From assembly GCA_009760855.2 (NCBI GenBank), contig WPIO01000003.1:345001-409000 (forward strand): a stretch of DNA of 64,000 bases, given 5' to 3'. Position 1 is the stretch's first letter. The number at the start of each line of letters is the position of its first letter. Origin of the DNA: Cristatella mucedo (taxonomy: Eukaryota; Bryozoa; Phylactolaemata; Cristatellidae). The position numbers and the translations under genes were made by a program. The notes beneath the pieces were generated by a model. It saw only the letters and a list, made by a program, of their open reading frames with translations. It did no database searches and was not told the DNA's origin. Of the stretch, positions 33,201-47,712 are shown piece by piece.

Positions 33201-33809
33201 TTCAATTGGTTTCACCAAAACTACAAGCCATATCAAAGCTTCAATTTTACTCAAACAATTAAAAAAGGCCAAACTCCCCTATCAAATTATTCCGATACTT
33301 GCACACAATTTACAGACAGATGACTCTCTAAAATTTTTCGCTAGTGCGTTATATATCATACTCCTACCTATCAGTGTTTAAGCTTGGAGGTCCAAGTTCT
33401 TGATTCCATGAAAGTCATTCTAACAAGGCGGACCATTGCAGCCCACCTGCAATGACGTCACCAGCCGGACGTTTTTTATCTGCTATTTCAACATATTCAC
33501 AGTCACTGACAAACCAGTACTTTGGTGCCGCAGAGCAATGCTCACATTAGCCCTCGCAATCTAACTCAACCATTTTCTGTTCTTCTGTAATCACTGTATT
33601 GGAATTTTTAGATAGAATTTTTCTGTCTAAATCGCAGGAGAAAGTTTCTTTCAATATTTCAGAGGTTTGGTATGTATATGGAATATATATATATATATAT
33701 AATATTGAGAAAAAGGTTTGTAACTAGTATATACATATTATCCGGCGGTGCCCTGTCCTGCCGGCGAGCGTGCTACCCAGGCCTCCTGGTCCAGGAACAG
33801 GGACTGCAC

Positions 33810-33861
<52 letters not shown>

Positions 33862-36486
33862 AGCCCACAAGCACACACATGCGCACAGATGTGAGCACAA
33901 ACTTGAGCAAACACTAAAACGTGCAAACTAGTGTGAACATGTCACTTCTCTTGTACTCGTAGCCATTCTTCCACTAAAAAGTTCTACTTGCATTTCAGAA
34001 ATGCTGCTTTCAGCTGATAGTGGCATTTGGTAGATGTAAATGATACAAAATAGTAGCTCTGCCAACAATATCAAACTCGGAAGGACTCCCAAAGCCTGGA
34101 ACTCACTTCCGACTTGCGTCACAACATCCCGTGACTTGACCACATTTAAAAAGAACTTAAAAACACATCTATTTAGGACTGCATTTAGTGGGTCCCTGTG
34201 ATTCGTCCTTCGTGTGCTTATGCATGCTGACACTGTGCATGCTGCCACTAACCACACTTGCATTCTGACCCTGTGCACGTCACCCCTAACCATGTTATTC
34301 ATGTTATTTATCAAGCATGATATTACTCACCATTCAATCGCGTTTCCGTTTGCAGCAAATGTAAAACGCCTAGAAAGAGATTGATTTCTCTGAGGGCGCT
34401 TTATCAAGTGCATTATTATCATTATTATCATTATTATTATTATAGGGGCTTGTGCAAATGCTGTTTGTGCTCCAAGCTTGGTCGATTTGAAATAGGTTCA
34501 TGTGATTCCATCTGACAGTGTACCCGGTTAGTATTCACCAAAAATTAATCATTCTGCTCAGTTGCCGAGGACCTTGGCGTGAAGCATGTCCTAATATACT
34601 GCCTCTCTCGGATAGCAGCTTTGCTTAAAGATCTTTAGATAGAATGCTAATATTTAAAATTTTTGGAATATTCAGTGATGGGCAATTTGGCTGGTAAAAG
34701 TCTGAGAATCTGCTTTGCTCTGAAGGTCACGTGTAGCTGCAATCTTATTCGGATACAATTATTCCCGCGGCAAAAAATAACAAGTGGCCCACAATGCAAA
34801 GATACACACTTTGGCGCCTCTCGAACGGCGACACTTTTGGTATTAGCAAGGAGCCAGCCGAGCCATCAGTGACCCCGGGCAGTGACCCTTTGCTCCGGAA
34901 AGCCCAAGCAATCACGCTTTCAGCTCAGAGTTACCGCAATGATTAGAAAGACTCACTGTTCACAGCCACAACCAGTTGAACAGACGGAGTGCTGCTGCTA
35001 AGCCAGGTATTTCATACGCTTGTGCACATATGGCCGCAGTCTATAGACGCAGGAACCCACTCAGGAATTGGAAACGGTCTGCAATGTGTCGACTAGCGAA
35101 TGGCCCTGCTTGAACGACAACAAAAGACAAAACAACAAAATATTGGTATCTTGTGGGTACACTTACTCGATTAGCCTGGTAGAGCTCGCACAGGTGCTTT
35201 CGTTGTGATAAGAAAAATAATACATTTGTATAGCACCGTCAGAGAACTTAATCTCTTTCTGGGCTCTGTATGTATGTGTGCTGTACAGAAAGCATGATAA
35301 TTGAAAGTCACGTGCTATTTAACTCATTTCAACTTCTCCACGCCATCGGAATAGCTTCGATGCAAAATACTTTCAGCCATTTTAAAGAAAAAATTGAGCC
35401 CGTGCAGAGTGCATCATCTTGGAGGTAGTAATATCTATTGCTAGCAAGGTCATAATATGAAACTACATACTGCATAGCGTTAGAGGCGAGTGGCCAGCAA
35501 TTATGCAATTATCTCACCGCGCTGGCAGAAATGAATTCATGACACACGTACTTGGCTTTCGAGTTTTGTCTGGTCTATCCCCTTGAGATTCAGTAGGTTT
35601 AACTGAAAAATAGTGACCGAGCATGTTGCGTGGCACACCGAAAGATTCACGAGAGAGGAAAGTTCGCCGTCGGCGCTGAGATCAGTAATCGAGGTAGGGC
35701 TCGCTCGGTGTGGTGACGTCAGCGATGTCGAAGGTTGGCGTCGGCGCAGTGACTCATAAAGATTACTGACGGAAGCAAGAGGTGAATTCAGAAATTCGTC
35801 TCAAGCAGTCGGAATAGGACGAGAGAATGAGACGCAGTGGATGAGGTGGCCTTGGCCTTAACCTTGGCCTCTAGCCGACAGTCTTACCTTGGCCATCATA
35901 AAACGCATCTCTCCAAGCTTGCTTCTCTCAGATTCAGGCAACATGTCAGCCGTCTGCTCCAGGATGCCTCTGACGACGGAATTTGGAATTATGCCTAAAA
36001 CGTTACTCTACATATGATGCATTTCAGCTCACCAAAGCAAACTGAAGCTAGCACACGCTTGCGGCTAGAAAATTTGGAGCAAACGAAACGCCAAATCGTA
36101 CCGTCAGGTGCTATTGGCCAGTACTTATTGCGTTTCAGTGCCTCCATTTTCTTAATGAACTCGAGGCTGCAAAATTAAACGACATTCGAGAAAATAATTA
36201 AGCTTCGAGTCTATCACAAGAGCATGCGGGTGATCAGCGCCGAGGGAAGGTTGCCCCAATCACTGTTTATTGCTAGCGTTAGCGGAGTATCCGTGGAGTG
36301 CTGATGAGACACGAGGCTGTTCCAGCAGGCTGGACCGCAAGAGCTCAATATTATCCATCGGCTTTGTAACTGCGAGACTGGAAATACTGCAGTCCGACTT
36401 TACGAGCCCCCTACACGACGGCTCGTCGATGCCTCTAAAGGCTTCTCACACGCTGTAGGCAGCCGCCATGAGGGAAACGTCGGCCC

Positions 36487-36583
<97 letters not shown>

Positions 36584-39500
36584 AATTCCAGCGGCTCCTC
36601 TGTCGAGGCTACTACTCTAATCAGCTACACCAGTGTCGTTTCATGAACGCTTCGACTACTTGCGACCAGTCTCTTTTGCTGCAATTCTTACACCTCCGTA
36701 ATGTGAGTACGCAAGTGCATGAACCTCATCCGGCTGAGGCACGCTGCCCGTGTCCTTCGGTCCACTGGCCCACTCCTCGCACGACAGTAGGTGAAGGCTC
36801 TAAGTACTTAGCTCTTCGCGCCACTAATATTCGATAAGAATGCTGCGAACAAAATTCATGCAGCACCCTAAGAACACTAAATATCTTTCTAGACACTTCG
36901 CACATGCTGGAAAGAAAGTATGCCATTTTTTGTGATAAGCTAGTAATTGGTCAGTAGGTCATTACTTTTTATAGTATTTCAATAAGAATTTTAATAAATA
37001 TTTTTCAACAGTTCGTATTTTTGTGCGCATCGAAAAGCCTTGAGCGTTGCGGCAGAATTTTGGCACTGTTTAAAAAAATATACTCATCACGGCATGGAGC
37101 GACCGATATTTAAAATGGCGAGACAGGTAGCATTGTTTACCATTATGAGTCACTTGCTTGCTCAGACAATTTTTTCTAGGTTATTATACTTATCATTTAT
37201 GCCATCAGAATCAGCTGTAGCGACAGCTTCCTTTACATCGTATGTAAAGTTCCCAGATAGATATTTAGTTCTCCGAGGGCGGATAAAAAAATCATCTTAT
37301 TATTATTAATATTATAGGCATAATGGCTGCCTTTCAAATGTTTGAGTCTGAATTTTGGTAATCTCCTTAAGTTGAACGATGAGAAAACCTCTACCCTACT
37401 CGTAGGGCACCCTCAGTGTGTGGCTGAAACGGAAAAGCTTTCGCTCTTCTAATCGATTGTACCGATATACGACCGTTGCCAAGTGCTCTTAGTTTAGAGT
37501 TTTGATATACCCTTGATAGACTAATTGAAATTTTAAATAAGTTTTCATACAGAAGGTCCGTTGCCACTGATAGTTCACTGATAGTCATCCGGTTCAACCA
37601 TTGTCCAATAAGCTGTCTCCGCGGATGCTGGCTACAGAATTTTCAAACTACCTGAATCGTTCTAGACTGCATCACGTTTAGTCCGTATTGGAAGGGCTAC
37701 ATAAAAGCCATTCGTCGTCTTCTGCTGTTAATACTTATGGCAACAAATTTGCTTAATAATAAAAAACTGCAGATTCAGCATTATATCTCGTTTGCAGAAG
37801 AATTGTATTACTAGCGTGACTATGAGAGCTCTTGCGATTCTTCGGGTGTATGGTGCGATGCAGCTCGATAGGCATATTAGCCATATTAATATGTATTGTT
37901 ATGCTGTCTAATCACTTGTCGACCTCCGTAATACACTACGGCTTGACGCACCAGCTAAACAATGAAATAATATAATCCATTTAGCTATGTCATGATGTGC
38001 ACGCAGGTATTTTTTAACTCAGCCGTCAGTTTCCGCTGAGTTCAAATTTGAGGATTCTAATTGCATTGATCAACCATCTCAAAAGTACAGGATGGAGACT
38101 CTAAGCATCTTTTGTTCATGTGATATCTCTGATTCTTCAGTCTGGACAAAGTGCGAAGTCTCTGTCGCACACTTCAGCAACATCTCCGGCACTCTTTACG
38201 CTACACAAAGGTTTCACGGTCTTAACAGCTGCTCACCCAAAGCTGAACCCATTATTCACTGTCGAGTGAATAGTAATTGCGTTGACCCTGCGTCTCGGTG
38301 GCGACACTTCGAGAGAGCAACCTATGTGAGGCAATCTCGTCCCTCCGCTGGCTGCCTGCGCCGTCCTCTCAATAGGGAGAGTGCTGTTAATAGGCCGTCA
38401 CCCGGTTGCAGCCCTGAGCGTCGAGGCATGCGAAAGGAGATACTGCGGCGCCCATCGGTCCGACGAGCAAGGTGCTGGTGCACCGAGTGCGCTGATTCCG
38501 TCGGGCGGGCGGCCAGGGCCGAGAAGGCAGCCTTCTAGAGAATCAAGGTCACAGGTCACAGGACTCGACTCGGAAGTAGCGCATTCGCGTAGTGGCGCAT
38601 GCGCACGGCTGCGACGGCAATTTCCAACGGTTGGGCAGCTAGCTAGCTAAAAGTAGCTGACTATTATAGGCAGCTGGGTAGGCTGTCGTATTTAAAGTTT
38701 CGAGTCAAGTGTCCTATCTAATTTCAGCGAGTCCGAAACATCTCGCAGAATTTCTTTTGGATGCATTTAATGAAGCTGATGTGCGGTCTTACGTTTTACG
38801 GTTCGCAACGGTTAATTCAACTTGTTTTCAGACTACCTTTAATATTACCTTAAACCCAATCGTGAGAGCGCAAAGGCTGTCGAAAATTGTAAGAATGAAT
38901 CAAGTACCTTTCGCCTCGGTTCAGTACGCTTCACTCGTTCTTTCGAATGGCGTACTTTGGCGGCTGCATGCCTATGCAGCCACCAATGCTCGGCCACTTT
39001 TTCCGAGGTTGCGCTTGCCTCTGCCCTAGCCAGTGACTAGTCAGGTTGACATTCACTTTTGGTTTGCCAATGTATACTGCGACGGGGCTCATAAGCTAAG
39101 AGTACGTGCCCCGCTAGGCACGTCAGGCTTGGCGCCGCGAACGCCAGGCATCATCACCTCGCGCGGCGCTTTTCTTCTTTGACAAGCTGCTCCTTGGTCG
39201 TCTGCAAGGTCGTCACGGCGGCGTCAAATTCTGCTTTCGTGAACACATGCTTCCGGTTAGCTTTAGTTGAGGTCGACTCGGCGCCTTTTGCAGAGTGGCC
39301 CTGAGCGCTTGGCTCGTCTTTACTCATCTCGGCTTCTATTCAAAGGCAAGATGCCATGTCAGAAACTGCTGCGAGTACTCACAATATTCTAAAAAGTAAC
39401 CTTCTGAAGAAGCTTTTTTTCTTTGATGGGGGAGGTGAAGGAAGCACGCCTACCTGCGGAGGAGCCGGTGCTCCTGCCCAACTTAGACGAGAGCCCTTTC

Positions 39501-42500
39501 TTAAGCTTCTGCGAGAGAAGAATTTTCCTCAAAACTCTGGATTTCTTATTCGCAGTTGGGTTTTCTGCAGGTGATTCGATATTGACAGTCGACTCTATTA
39601 TTGACAGCGAGTAGAAAAGACGCAAGTGGTCACTAGTAGAAAAGACCAGTCATTTGCACTGGCCGGCCATTCAAAAGCCGACGGCTTTTGCACGAGAAAA
39701 TGAAATGGCGACAAGAGTGCAATTAGTACAATCATCTTGGGCTTCGCTTTTCGCGCAGATGACTGACCCCGAGCGCCGTCCTCATTTGCAGGTAGATTCA
39801 ACGTTTGCCTGTCAATCGCGTGTCTCCTCAGTGCAGACACATCCAGAGGCGGCGTCGTGTCGCTGACGTCAACCTTCCAGCTATCCTCATCCTCGTCATC
39901 CTAGAAGTTTCAATTTATTGATTTATTGCAGAGAGTCGAAACCAGATGAGCGCACTCCGAGGTACCTAGGCCGCGAAGAGCAACCGCCGTACCCAGTGGT
40001 TAGCCGTCACGTGGCTTACGTCACGTGGCTGAGCGCGTACCGAAATGAGCCCACGCTGGAATGTGCGGAGCTCTGGGTGATGCCGTTTGCTTTTACTCTC
40101 GCTTTTCGCTACGCCGCCGCCGCCGCCGCCTCTTCGTCCATGGGGACATTAGTGCTAATCGTACTAATGTCAACATCTCCGAATTCGAACGCGTCTAAGA
40201 CTACTCACCTCGAAGTCTTCCAGAAGTAGCTGCTTCAGCTTCTCCATGGGGTAATATTCAACGATGGATACCACACTAAAAAATTCCATAGGTCAAGCCT
40301 AGGTTATGAATAGTTCAACCTAGGTCAAGCCCAGGTCAAGCCTATGTCAAAAGTAGGTCAGGCCTAGCTCGGTCAAGCCTAGTTCAAGCAGTTGCTGGAT
40401 TCTGAGCGCTTTGCGAGACTTCTGCTTGATACGCGTTAAGCAAGTATACGATATAAGTAAGTAAATTTGAGCAAGTACTTAGCATTCTATTAATACTTCA
40501 TTGGCAGCAAGTATCTAGAGTTTTCAACGTGGATAATGTTCTAGTATTTATTAGGACAGACGCCGACTGTTTGAGCTGCGTAGAATTGAGCGGCGAGCGA
40601 AGGCACACGAGCCACGTGAGCCCAACCAGTGACCATCTCGGCGAAGGCCATCAAAGCACGCCTAAAATGTGAAATACCGCTGCGCGAGAAATAGCAAACG
40701 TTCATCATTACAAGGACACCATTTTTGTAAGCAAGCAGTAGAGTAACCCCAGATTCCCTACTTTCAATGCTTCCCCGTCTCTTTAGATGCTGCCAAAATT
40801 CTTAAAATGGGGTCGCACATTTATAGAACTTCTTCTCGCAGTCTTGGTCCAACTTTATCGACACTCCGTACGCAGTGCACTGCGTTGCAATTCGATTTCT
40901 TTGTGCAGACGATGCAGTAAATGGCACACGATTTTTGGTCAGCGAATGCTTTGGACCCGGGCCTGCACTATTTAAATACAGCATACCTGCAGTATACCAA
41001 CACCTATGCGCAGCTGAATCGTAGAGTTATGTGGCTGCACAAGATGCATAATAACTCGCGTCACATTTACCACTCTAAGAACTTTTACCTTGACTATACG
41101 AGAGAAATTCTCTTTACTGAACGCATGCATCCAAAAAAAGGTTAACACATGCCTACCTGAGGTGATTTTTGACTCCAATAAGAATAGTTCCCTTACTGTC
41201 GGCGAAGCAGCAGCCACGCAAGGTCTCGTCAAACTGCAGTCGTCGGAGGAGCGTGCCGCGGTCATCCCACACCTGCAAGGAACAACCGTTGCTTAGGAGA
41301 TCTTACAGAAGAAGACGGGAGGCGATTTGCGATTTAAGTGAATCGCAAGTGACAGTGCTCGACACTCGCTCCATGCGCGCGCTGCGAGTACAAGTGGTCA
41401 AGCGGAGCAGACAGCGGCAGGCAGCAACGTCGTTTTTCCGTTTTGGTTACCAAAAAACATGATCTCACAAAGGTTTTTCGAGAGATACATGTGCTTTTAA
41501 TTCAAAACTTTCAATCGTAGCAGCCGAAGCCCGTTTTTTTAATCTTCGTGAGCTGATCTGACTCGGAGGGGAAGCAAACAACCAAAAAACAGCTGCAGTA
41601 AAAGCCGCAGGGTCAAAGCGAAAGCGTGCAGCTTTTCCTGAGGGAAACGCAGCGCACAGACATAGGGGTTGGTGAAGGCTCCCCTGTAGGGGTGGAGGGT
41701 TAGCGCCAGTCAGGTAAAAGCGGCCCCGCAAGAATATCGCGAGAATATCCCTCACAAAAACGGCTTCAAGCAACCTGAAAAGGTCAAATCAAATGCTCAC
41801 ACTGGAAATTAATTTTTATCTAGTTTTCAAAGTTTCTAGAAGCCCGATGGTGAGCTCAGCGCGGCCTGTACGGATTAGAGTATTTTCTAATTCTCAGTTT
41901 CGCCTGATTTAGTAATGCCTCCCCCTGCAGATTTCTAAGGATAGTCTTTCGTACCTAATCCGCTGAGCCGCTGAGTTTAATCAGAGTCAAGCGCGGACGG
42001 CTCGCCTGCGATGACTACACGCGTGCTGCTTCTGTCGGCTTTGTTTTAAGTTGATGGATCTGACGACCTCATCGTCATGTGTAATAAAGGTGTCTTCGTC
42101 TCCGCTGTATCGGTGTAAGTATAGCTACTTGCCTGCATGATGTGTCGTGATGGCTGAATTTATTATTGTCTTCTAAAGCGTCCCGTAGACACGAAAGCCT
42201 GTGCGCGCCGCGCCTGCACGACCTTTTATAAACCAGGCACTTGCTGGTCACGTGGCCCAAATTGAGAGCCGAAGGGGCCGTGCTCGAAGGCGTCGTCACT
42301 CAAAAGCTGCGAAGGACCAATGGCCTTCAAGGTCCCTGCCAGAAAGGGGCAGGAATAGGGTATTAATGTCGAAGGGAACCGGGTGGCGGAAGCTCCTGTC
42401 GCAATCTCGAATAAGAACGATCCAATACAGCAAGCCTTTCCTCAGCGGTGCAACAGCCGAAGCGGCAGTGGCGGCGGCGGAGCGATGCTCAATACAGCGC

Positions 42501-44671
42501 CCAGGCAGCGTCTCACTCGCCGCCAGTCCCCGCCACGCGGGCGCTCTGCCGCCTTTATTAGGGGTTCTCTCCTTAGGTGCTCTTGCCTTTAACGACCGGC
42601 GCCGCGGGCATGAGCCCTGCGGCGTTTGTAATGCGCCTGGATAGAGATCAAATTCTCTTAGGGGGCTACACAAGTGAATTATTTATTGTCGGTTGTGGTA
42701 GCCATTCGGCCGTCGGCCGGCGCCGAGACCATTCGCTAGCCAACACATGCACGGCGTTGGTCCGGTCGCCCTCACAGCTACGCCCCTGTAATCTCGAATT
42801 CATGGGAGTGTGTCCCCCAGCGCGCGCCAGCAGCTGCCGGGGCCAATGCCGAAATCCTCCGAAATACTATCATGCTCACTCGAAATTTGAGCTGAGTGCC
42901 GCCAATTTCCGGTCCATTGCCGCTTAATTTCTAGGGGCTCGCGCTCGCGATGGCTCGCGATGGCGATGGCGATCGGTGAAGAACGAAGCCCGTCCACAAG
43001 CGAGCTGCGGTACTGACGCGACGACGGCTGTATTGCACGCAGACAAGCGCAAGCGGGCGAGCGTGCATGCGAATGTAGTAGCCGTCGTGGAAGCAGTTCC
43101 GGAACGTGAAGAGAAAAGGGGAGGGGAGACAGGGAGCGGATAGCGTGCGTTCAGGCCGACGTAAGGCAAGAAGTGAGTTGGGCGGCAAGGATCTTCACGT
43201 GCTGGCATAAACAGACGGAGCGTCGGCTGGGGGCAGAACCTCGCGACAGCGATCACACGCCCACAAATTCGAGGAGTGAATTGCGGTAAATTTCGGGAGT
43301 GGGGTTATTCACCGCGCCCTCAATCGTCGATCCGCGAGCAGCTCCACGGGCGGTGAGTCGAAAGGTTTGGGCCGAACGCGTGCTGCTAGAAGTCATTTCT
43401 GAAACGAGAGGCTACCACTTTTTCTTTAGACTAGCTTTTAGATTAAGGTTTTTCCCATTGCTTTTGTTGATGCTTTAAATAAGTAATGCTTTAGGCGAGT
43501 GTACTAAGCGCCCTTTTTAAAGCACCCAGGAGAACTAAATCTCTACTAGAAAGGGAAGCCGGCCGGCAGCGAGCACCGTATAGGAGCTCTCCCAATGGGA
43601 GATTCCTTTTAGATGGGTGGATCTAAAAAGTATTCATCCGGCAGCAACCATTTTGGCACTGAGCTTCTTGCTCCTCCGTTAATTTAGAAGCAGCTGTTTG
43701 CTAGAGGGGTCAGGGAGCATTTGTGTGTGGCTTGCAGCTTCGAAATGTTTCTTCAGACAGAGCTGAATGAGAGGCTTTTATAGATTTGACTGAAAAGCTG
43801 TGAAAGGCGCGGCAGCTTCGCTCTGTGAGCTCGGAACTTGTTTTCTGAGGAGGCCACGAATCGCTTTAAACGAATGGCAACACATTTAGAGTTGCAAAGA
43901 GGTAGCCATTTTTAGAGTTATTATTAGGCAGATCTGACGATGTCTGTCAAGCGGCGCGCACTGCTTCGGGCTCTTCGAGTGAAAGGGCAAACTTATGCTC
44001 CGACGAATGAAACGAAAAATGATTCTGGACAGTCCACCTTCAACGCTTCCGGTTGTTCTTTAAAGACATGGCACTGTCGCTGCGCGACGCCCATCCAGGT
44101 TTAGCTGCTCGCCAAAGATCTGCATATGCCTTTGACTGTTCTTGGCCACTGCGTGTCCGCGGCCTTAGCTCAGAAAAGGTCAATCGCTGCGGAATGCTTA
44201 GAACGAAATGATGAAGAAAGAGGAAAGCAGCGCTGAATTTTTGAATAGAGTACGCTAATATAGATGAGAACATTTTGAGCCTGTAAAATATTAATATTTT
44301 CAAGAGTACTTCACAACTAAGGAGTATCCTGTTTATTATATGAGTTCACTAAACAGCCAGCCCTGGCGTCAGTTAAACGCAGCCAGCCCTCACTTCAGTT
44401 ATCCCTATGGTGAACCTATGAAAGTCATTCAAAGGAGGATTCTTATTTTAGCGCAGGTAGCACAGACGTACACGCGCGCTCGCTCGCACACACACACACA
44501 CGCACGCACGTACGCATGCACACACGAACGCACAGTCGCACACACACTCGCGCGAGCACACACACACGCGCACACGCTGGCACACGCGCACACACACAAC
44601 ACACATGCATACACGTACGCACACACTCACACACAGACACACACGCACACGCGCACACACACAACACACAT

Positions 44672-44710
<39 letters not shown>

Positions 44711-47676
44711 ATGTATTGCATACAATGTATTCATGACGCCTGCACGACGGTTGGCTTCGAGCGCATCGTCACTGCCGCTGGATGAAAGCCCAGCGTGGAC
44801 CTCGAGCGAAGCTGTGCAAAGGTAAATCAAGTCAACCTGCTTTCTGCTACATAAATTGCTAAAACTCAGGCTTGCTTAGACAGAGATACCAAATCTAAAT
44901 AGGTCCTTATATTTGTGACATTCCGTCTCGACTTTTGTAACTAGCTGCTTGCTGGTCTACCGGCCTCTGCAATCAGGCGTTCACAGTTGGTGCAAAGCTC
45001 TGCAGCTAGGCTTGCCTGTCGTGAGCGTCGCAGTTGCCACGTTACTCTAAAGTGTATTACGGTTTATAAGAAGGCAAGATGCGAATCTGTGCTAGTGCTT
45101 CCGTCTTCCGACTTCCGTCACGTCATCCCCTGACTTGACCACATTTAAAAAGAAATTAAACACACCTATTTATCACAGTATCTAGTGGGTTCTTGTAATT
45201 CGTGCTTTATTTGCTTGTGCGTGCTGACACTGTGCATGCAGTCACTAACCACACTTGGATGCTGACCCTGCGCGTGTCACCCCTAAACCATGCTATTCTT
45301 GTTGCTTATTGAGCATGCTACTACTAACCATTCAATCAAGCTTCCTTTGCAGCAAATGTAAAGCGTCAAGAAAGAGATATAGTTCTCTGAGGTTGCTTTA
45401 TCAAGTGTGTTATTATTATTATTATTAAAAGAGTAACTCTTATGCGCCGAAGTGGCGATTAAAGTAGCAGCGCATAGCGAGGCTTGACCGCGGTAAAATG
45501 AAGAAACGCAAAAGAATAAATGCAGGAAGACGACGAAGCGATTTATTCGTAATCGCGATGCTATCGTGTGCATGCTTCAGCCGCTGCGGCGCCGCTACGG
45601 AGATACGATATGCGAAGCTGCCCCGGAATGGACGGCATTTCATTTTCGCCACTCGCGCATAGTTCCGCTCGCTTTCCGTTCGGCGCAGATAGCGCTACGA
45701 CCAGCCGCTGGTGCGCCGACGCAGCGTTCTGCCTCCCGGCGGCTGGCCCTGCGGAGTAGCGGGCGACGCATTCCCGGCGTCGCCCACGCCTCCTCCGGGT
45801 CAATCTCGCTTGGAGCTCAGCCCCCTCCCTCCCCCCGGGCCCCACTACATTTTCTGGCTACAGTCCAAAAGATGGGCAATTGAAGTTATGGTATCCTTTG
45901 AAGTTTATGGAGAGGACCGATGACGGGAAAAGTGAGCAGCTAACTTAGCGCGAAGACTTGTGGTCCGTTGCACATTCTCTTTAGTGCCTTATATTGGCCG
46001 CCTAGTAGCGCACCCTTTCTAGAGGGCACTGTGTTGCTTATTGCATGAGTCTTATCGATACTTATTTAAAGTTTAGTAATTTTACAAGTGCGGCTTATCA
46101 ATACTTACTGCGCGCGGCTGACCTTGCGGACGTCAATGGCGCAAGTCGCTTTTTGCACCGTGCGCATGCGTACTCACTGCTTCTTCGGATACTTGTTCCC
46201 TCGAAGGCAGCCTTAATGCACGTGCGCATTGACTGCTGCACTATTGTTCACGCACAGTGGCTGCAGCAGCGCTATTGCACGTGTAGAATGACTGCACAGT
46301 GGTATTGCGCACGCGCATCGGCTGCAGTGTATTTGCGACGATTCAAAACGAAAAGGACAATAGCAAACGAGATCTGAAGGCGTAGTTAGGGCCTTCCCGT
46401 CAGACGCTGGGTTGTTTGGTCGAATTAATTTTGAACGCAAATTGTTTTCAGAACGAGTGAGAGGTCGAAAGAAAAAGCGGTGAGAGCGAAGCACTCTGCT
46501 AATAACACTGAGCGCTCGCATCGATGCTTATAACGATGATCGCTCGCAGGTCGGTACATGTAGCGAGACTCGTGGTAACGCAATTCGGTCATGCTGACTT
46601 AGGTCGGCTGTACGCCTGCGCTTTTGGGTATGAGCTGGCAGCGGCGGCCGAAGACTGTACGTCTTCTATGGTCAGACGCCCTTGTGCCATACAAAAACGG
46701 CAAGATTCGGCTTCAGTGAGGTAGTTTTGAGGATACGAAACCGAGTCCTGATGAGAGGGCACGCGTTCTCCTGACGCTGACGCAGGGTCGCCGGAGTCAG
46801 AAGTTGGTTTCGTTCGACACTGTTAGGGGCGCCAAAATTAAGCTTGGTTTAATTAAATGCCAACCAATAGTCACTTTATCAGTCGGAAAAGCTAAGCTGC
46901 ACCGGATCTAGGTGATGTACACCTCGTTAAGCCGGTTGCGTTTACAGCAAATAAATTTAGAGGCTGTTGTTGGCGAAACAAGTTTGCAAAGAACAGCCAC
47001 GAAAGGCTCGAAAGTCTTGAAAAATAGAGATAATTAATTAAAAAAATGACTGCTTACAAATTGACCCAAACGTGATATTTTATAATTGAAATTAACTCAA
47101 TCATCAGCCGAGGTGACAGATTATAAACGGCCGTGGCCATGTTTTATTGGGGAAGCTAGGCAGCTTTACGGCACTTGACGCTGCGAGCGTGCTGCGACTT
47201 CTGTATATTTAGGTAGCGGCGCGCTGAGTCTTCGTCTTTTTCGCATTTATGAAAATTACCTTTTTTTGGGTGAACACATAGAACAATAGCAAGCTAACTT
47301 ACCCATAGCGAACCGTCATTGCAGGCAGTGCAGAATATGCTCAGGCGAGCGCATCCCGCCAGGTCCGAGATCTCTCGAGCGACATGCTTTGCTGGCGGAG
47401 GGAACTCGTGCGACGCCACCCGAGCACGTAACCTCTGCTGGTCCTGTGATATCTCCAGAGACGCTATCTTTAGAGAAGCGCTGAAATAAATTATTTTAAC
47501 GGTAATAATAAGGAATCTAATCGCGGCTGTTGGTAGTATTTGTATATATCAGATACCAGCATTAACGGTAGATAGCAAAGAAAGTACAAGTCAAATCTAG
47601 TTGTTTCTGTCGTTCCGTAGTGAATAATGGTATATATGCATGTGTATATATTTTAAAGTCGTTAGGCAATTTTGAA

Positions 47677-47712
<36 letters not shown>

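Noticed and set aside
34780-34890. Minus-strand [20 protein letters not shown] as another exon
   Set aside because: No acceptor in a usable phase and no clear donor; the flanking exons already join in phase.
38330-38538. Minus-strand frame [20 protein letters not shown] after a ctag acceptor
   Set aside because: The exons on both sides (39.2 and 36.1 kb) join perfectly without it, and the DNA is GC-rich and open in several frames.
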